The notes under the pieces were generated by a model. The model had not been told where the DNA came from. It was given only the letters and a program-made list of their open reading frames with translations, and did not search any database. The position numbers and the translations under genes are program-made. A stretch of DNA of 64,000 bases from Blasia pusilla (Eukaryota; Marchantiophyta; Marchantiopsida; Blasiales): NCBI GenBank assembly GCA_050084515.1, contig CM114271.1:45818001-45882000 (forward strand), in the 5' to 3' direction. The first letter of the stretch is position 1, and each line of letters begins with the position of its first letter. This document shows, in pieces, positions 60,335-64,000 of the stretch.

Positions 60335-61190
60335 TTACAATTGACCGTGAGAGAATACGACAATAAGCAAATAAATCCCAATCTTTTGCAGAGTTTGACC
60401 TTGCAATTTATTAATAATCATAGTAAAAGTTGGACAAATAGGAAATTGAAACTTACATAAAGCAAATGAAAAATCGATGCGATCAATAAGATACGTGGAA
60501 TAAAAACGTGATTCCAAATATTCTTCCATGTGATGATTTTAATGCAATGTTGTATGAATCAACCAATCAACAATCTAGTTCCGTTTGAATGTTCGTGTGA
60601 CCCATTCATGTTTTTGAAAAGCATGATTGCTAATATTCAAATATATACTATAATGGGAGAGTGCCTTTTTTATTTGCAAACAACTCTCTTTTTGACACTT
60701 GGCAACTAGGCGGTAAGAAAATATTTCACATGCTATAGGCAGCAAGAAAAAAATTTGAATTTTTGTGTATCATCATTAGTCCCTTCCCTTCACGGGCTAC
60801 ACACTAGAAAAACTCAACAGACATTTTTGTCTTTCTCGGGCACCTTACTAGTACAAATGATGTGGAGGTAGTCTAGCAAGCAAGCATGTGTTTAGAAATT
60901 CAGTATGATACATATGATTCATCCCCTCATTTGGAATAGAATTGACGCTAGGAAAAATATGTTCGTGCATGCAAATGTATGTAAAGTAGTGAGAACAAGC
61001 AATATTTGATTAGTATTCAAAATCTCATAAAAGAAGACTCTTAAAAAAATTATACAAAGTATAGATTTCCAAGAAATCAAGATATGATGTCTGCATTTAT
61101 ATCGTCAACATCGGTGTTTCTCGATGTCAAAATGGCCGTATCTCTCAAGAAGTTAATGTCATGGAATTAGCTAAGAAAATGTCCATAGAT
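60335..61190 (-). pseudogene. Helicase C-terminal part, inner copy
   Basis: The segment near 61080-61140 reads like the LxxKNxDVDDIN motif of Helitron helicases, and 60335-60529 reads FALCKFQFPICPTFTMIINK and LQGQTLQKIGIYLLI. It corresponds closely to 59300-60010 and is interrupted by a 210-bp insertion at 60644-60853. Confidence 0.82.
60644..60853. repeat. 210-bp insertion in the inner helicase copy
   Basis: Absent from the matching place in the outer copy (about 59655). The left end reads TATACTATAATGGGAGAGTGCC and the right end GGGCACCTTACTAGTA. Their outer bases are imperfect inverted repeats (TACTA...GTGCC). Confidence 0.6.
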
Positions 61191-61239
61191 AAGGCGAATA
61201 AGGTTGCATATCTTATTACTATTGATAATCATTTCAAAT

Positions 61240-62075
61240 GGAAATTGGATAAAGTCTTCACCTAAATGAGGGTGCAAAGGTACATGACCCTCTCCCACCT
61301 CCAATAATCAATCCGCAAAAGCTTGTTGTTCAACACACATATTACCTTCCAACCTTTGAACTTGCATATTTTTTGTTAACTTCGACATTTTTACGAAATA
61401 CTATAGAGATGACATGTGGATAGTGGTTTGGATGATTTGTGGATGATCCCCATGACAAACAATCGGTAAGACTTGACGAAAGTCACCATCAAATATCATG
61501 AGTTTTTCGCCAAATGATAATTATCGTAAAAAGCAGAGACCACTCCCATAATATCTTGCAAAGTGAGATTCACTACCTCAAATGCATGACGTTGAGTGAT
61601 AAGAGCTTCATCCCATATAATTAGCTTTGAAGCACAAATTACGTGCACCTCAACAATATTGACCGTTAAACTACAAATGGAAGGAAACAAGTATTTAGAG
61701 AAGGAAATGGTTTATTCAAAGAAATGAAATAGTATGTATTTAGAGAATTTGATATAAAATGTAAAAAAATACTTATGTGCAAGTAGAGCTCTCATGAAGA
61801 TTAATGGAAATCTTGAAGCAGGAATGTGTTGTACATCCTCCATCCAACAATAGAGCAACTATTCCAAATAAGGCCACAACCAAAGCTATACCACTTGCAC
61901 TTTACACAATTGCAAGTATAAGATCGTACAAAAAGGTCTTTCCTGTTCCATCTGGACAATCAATAAAGAATAATTTTGGAGATCATGGAGCATTCCAAAA
62001 AAATTTGATCAAGCTCATCATGTATGGCATCCCAAATAACATATTGTCCTTCATTCAAACACACTTCTCCTAATT
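61240..62075 (-). pseudogene. Pif1-like helicase domain of the Helitron
   Basis: The Walker A motif CPDGTGKTFLYDLI sits at about 61920-61965. The Walker B region KLIIWDEALITQRHAFEVVN lies in 61496-61690. Motif III, GDFRQVLPIVCHGDHPQII, is near 61430-61490. Stops separate the pieces. Confidence 0.87.
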
Positions 62076-62261
62076 ATAGTCACTCACATAAGTCCTTGAT
62101 ATCATAACATGACTCTTGTTCCTCTAAATATGAATATGCATGAAGGCTTTGGAAGTTAGTTTGGGACATATCTGGAAAAAAAAATTCTCTTTCTTTAATC
62201 TTGTAAATAATAATGCACTTCCAATAATGCATTACTAATGATAGCATCATGAGCAATAAGA

Positions 62262-63187
62262 TTAGAAATTCCTATTGTTTGCAAAAAAAAAGGTCAAAAA
62301 TATTGAAATCAATGTTAAATTTTTGTCAATTGAAAAGAGCATAGTATAAGAAAGAATAAATAATGTAAAAAGTGGTGCAAATGAGCGCTCTTGACTTCGC
62401 TCATATAAGAGATCTTCTAGGAGTGGAATCAAAAATTGATTCCATAACGTACCTAGTTGAGCAGATGTGTTGTAAGCTAAAATAATATCAAATAGACGAA
62501 GAAGAGAAGAACCCATACAAATCGCACAAGTTTCTTCAAAGTAGGAGAACAATTCCCTATCATCCTCAAGAAGTATCATTTGGATAGTAGCCTCCTTAAA
62601 TGTGGGATGTAATACTCCATTCATAATTCTCAAGAATTCAAATGTAGTAGCTCCTCAAACCTATAAGAGGAGTAATCTCAAACAATGAAATTCTCCTTCA
62701 CTTATGAAAAATAGGAATAAATTAGTTCATCCCAATCTAGAATACTTCCATACTTTAGAATATGGCATCTAAAAGTAGAACCCAATTTATATAAAATTAA
62801 CTAAATTAAGTGAAGAGTATTTACCTTGATGAGTCAGGTATAAGAGACTAATGGGATGGCTATAACCATTTTGTTTTTGGAACCTACGAATCCAAGTCTT
62901 CTTACTTCAATGATAGTGTGAAGGAAAATCAATGTATGGATATTGTCGAGCATTGGAGTCAAATAGATTAGTTGATAACCATTGTGTTAGAGTCGTCTCT
63001 CTATTTTTTTTAGAACATTCTGAGGAGCATGGACATCATGGAAATAAATTATTTGTTGGTTTGGAAGATGGACAGCCAATTGCACAATACTTGGATGTTT
63101 TGCATGTAGATTGAACTTGAAAAGTTGCCAACATACCTCTGAAGAAGATATACATTTGGGAAAATAAGTAATAGTACTAAAATACAA
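62262..63187 (-). pseudogene. Helitron protein, region between Rep and helicase
   Basis: 62987-63187 reads CISSSEVCWQLFKFNLHAKH and PSIVQLAVHLPNQQIIYFHD, and 62262-62633 reads GVLHPTFKEATIQMILLEDD and RELFSYFEETCAI. Both are standard Helitron segments. About 350 bp of unreadable sequence lie between them. Confidence 0.85.
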
Positions 63188-63522
63188 TAAGTAACTTGCA
63201 TTTTGGGGAAAATAGTAAAGTAAGAGAGAATAGAGTTATTAAGAGCATACCTCGGATCAAGATATGATATTGTCTCATTACTAATGCTTGTTGGTCTTGA
63301 TATATTCATATCTTTTGAAAACTTAAATGAATCTGCATCAGATCCCTTACATACATATTTATATAAGTATTTGATATTTGAAACAGTTCTTGTAATCTCT
63401 AGATTAATGTGAGAATTGAAGAGGGTGCACAACAAAGGATTATAGGGCACCATCCAACGATTATCCAATGAATGTTCGTGCTTCATTACTACCCTCTCAT
63501 TCTCCCTCCTACAAAAATGCAA
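63049..63522 (-). pseudogene. Helitron protein, region after the Rep motif
   Basis: DNRWMVPYNPLLCTLFNSHI, then NLEITRTVSNIKYLYKYVCK and GSDADSF. This VPYNP...HINLE...IKYLYKYVCKG pattern is specific for Helitron Rep-helicase proteins. It ends with SYLDPRYA, where an intron or frameshift follows. Confidence 0.88.
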
Positions 63523-63779
63523 TAATGAATGAGGAATAGGTCATTTCATATGGTCCTACTTGAAGTAAACGTAAGTCATAGATAGAATGAATAGTATCTA
63601 CGATAGATTGAATAATTGTCTTCCATCTCTATAGTGCTCGTTGCAAAAGCTTTCGGATACACTTTTGTACAATTTTTAGTGTTCTTCTTATCCACACATG
63701 CTGCACCTGAATTTTACGGTCCACATGGACTGTGAATCATGCAATTAACAACTGTAAATGAAGTCTTGAATGGCTAGTT

Positions 63780-63900
63780 TGATTCAAAATTTCCGCGGAA
63801 ATTATATGGTCATAATTAGAAGAGATATGTGGCTTGTCTTCACGACCTAGCTAAAATAATAAGAACATGCACATGCGGTAGACCCCTCTTTTGGATTTTC
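63780..63900 (-). pseudogene. Helitron Rep (HUH) nuclease motif
   Basis: The minus strand reads QKRGLPHVHVLIILA near 63850-63890. The RGLPHxHxLI pattern is the two-His metal site of Helitron Rep nucleases. A stop follows shortly, and the catalytic Tyr region is not found. Confidence 0.85.
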
Positions 63901-64000
63901 ATCAGTTGAAAGCATCCTATAACTTGACCCAATATGTGCTTGTTGAAGATAAGTCGCAATAACTCCTTCCTCTTAAATACTCACATAACCAAATCTAGTC

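Larger units (their letters stand above)
59098..64000 (-). mobile_element. Decayed Helitron, Rep-helicase, running out of the window
   Basis: Minus-strand fragments appear in Helitron order from high to low coordinates: a HUH nuclease motif (near 63850-63890), the Helitron-specific N-terminal region (63049-63522), the segment before the helicase (62262-63187) and a Pif1-like SF1 helicase (61240-62075 and below). The helicase end exists twice. Such elements move by rolling-circle replication. All parts have frameshifts or stops. Neither the 5' TC end nor a convincing 3' CTRR hairpin end of the whole element was identified; the 5' part lies beyond the window. Confidence 0.85.

Overview
This window is nuclear DNA from a land plant. 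It holds three spliced single-copy genes, each about 3-4 kb with GT-AG introns: the cap-binding factor eIF4E, a plant-type C-4 sterol methyl oxidase (SMO1 class), and a gamma-carbonic anhydrase of mitochondrial complex I. Long stretches of decayed transposons separate them. The transposon mix (copia, Ty3/gypsy, Helitron, a zinc-finger DDE transposon, a LINE-like tail) and very long GA tracts would suit a non-seed plant (bryophyte, lycophyte or fern), but that is an inference of low certainty.

Layout: 49-4543, decayed Ty1/copia element with both LTRs and a perfect 5-bp target duplication. 5920-8709, eIF4E (5 exons, +). 12.5-17.6 kb, minus-strand remains of a DDE-type transposase with two zinc fingers, plus an EDM2-like PHD-finger ORF. 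17.9 and 20.3 kb, GA microsatellites; between them lies a broken plasma-membrane H+-ATPase fragment. 21224-30783, Ty3/gypsy-type element copy 1 (+). 34437-37570, SMO1 gene (5 exons, +). 39417-45310, copy 2 of the same superfamily (-), cut at its 5' end and joined to a copia LTR fragment. 46.05-47.5 kb, an ordinary gypsy relic. 49.7-50.4 kb, three tandem repeats. 50814-54907, gamma-CA (5 exons, +). 56.5-57.5 kb, retroelement tail. 59.1 kb to the window end, a minus-strand Helitron with an internal duplication.

The most remarkable object is the Ty3/gypsy-type family with copies at 21.2-30.8 kb and 39.4-45.3 kb. Besides Gag, protease, reverse transcriptase, RNase H and DDE integrase, both copies carry a DNMT3-like cytosine-5 DNA methyltransferase between protease and RT (motifs I, IV with Pro-Cys-Gln, VI Glu-Asn-Val, VIII and IX/X), and a PHD finger at the extreme C-terminus of the integrase part. 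Both copies also have an unusual 3' end, B1-A2-B2, and in copy 1 the 5' end is A1 alone. This is the split-direct-repeat plan known from tyrosine-recombinase DIRS/PAT/Ngaro elements, here on an element that encodes a DDE integrase. A retroelement with its own methylation writer and a histone-reader-like finger could methylate its new DNA or choose its chromatin target; that function is inference.

All transposon genes here are broken by stops or frameshifts and are annotated as pseudogenes. The three host genes appear intact.
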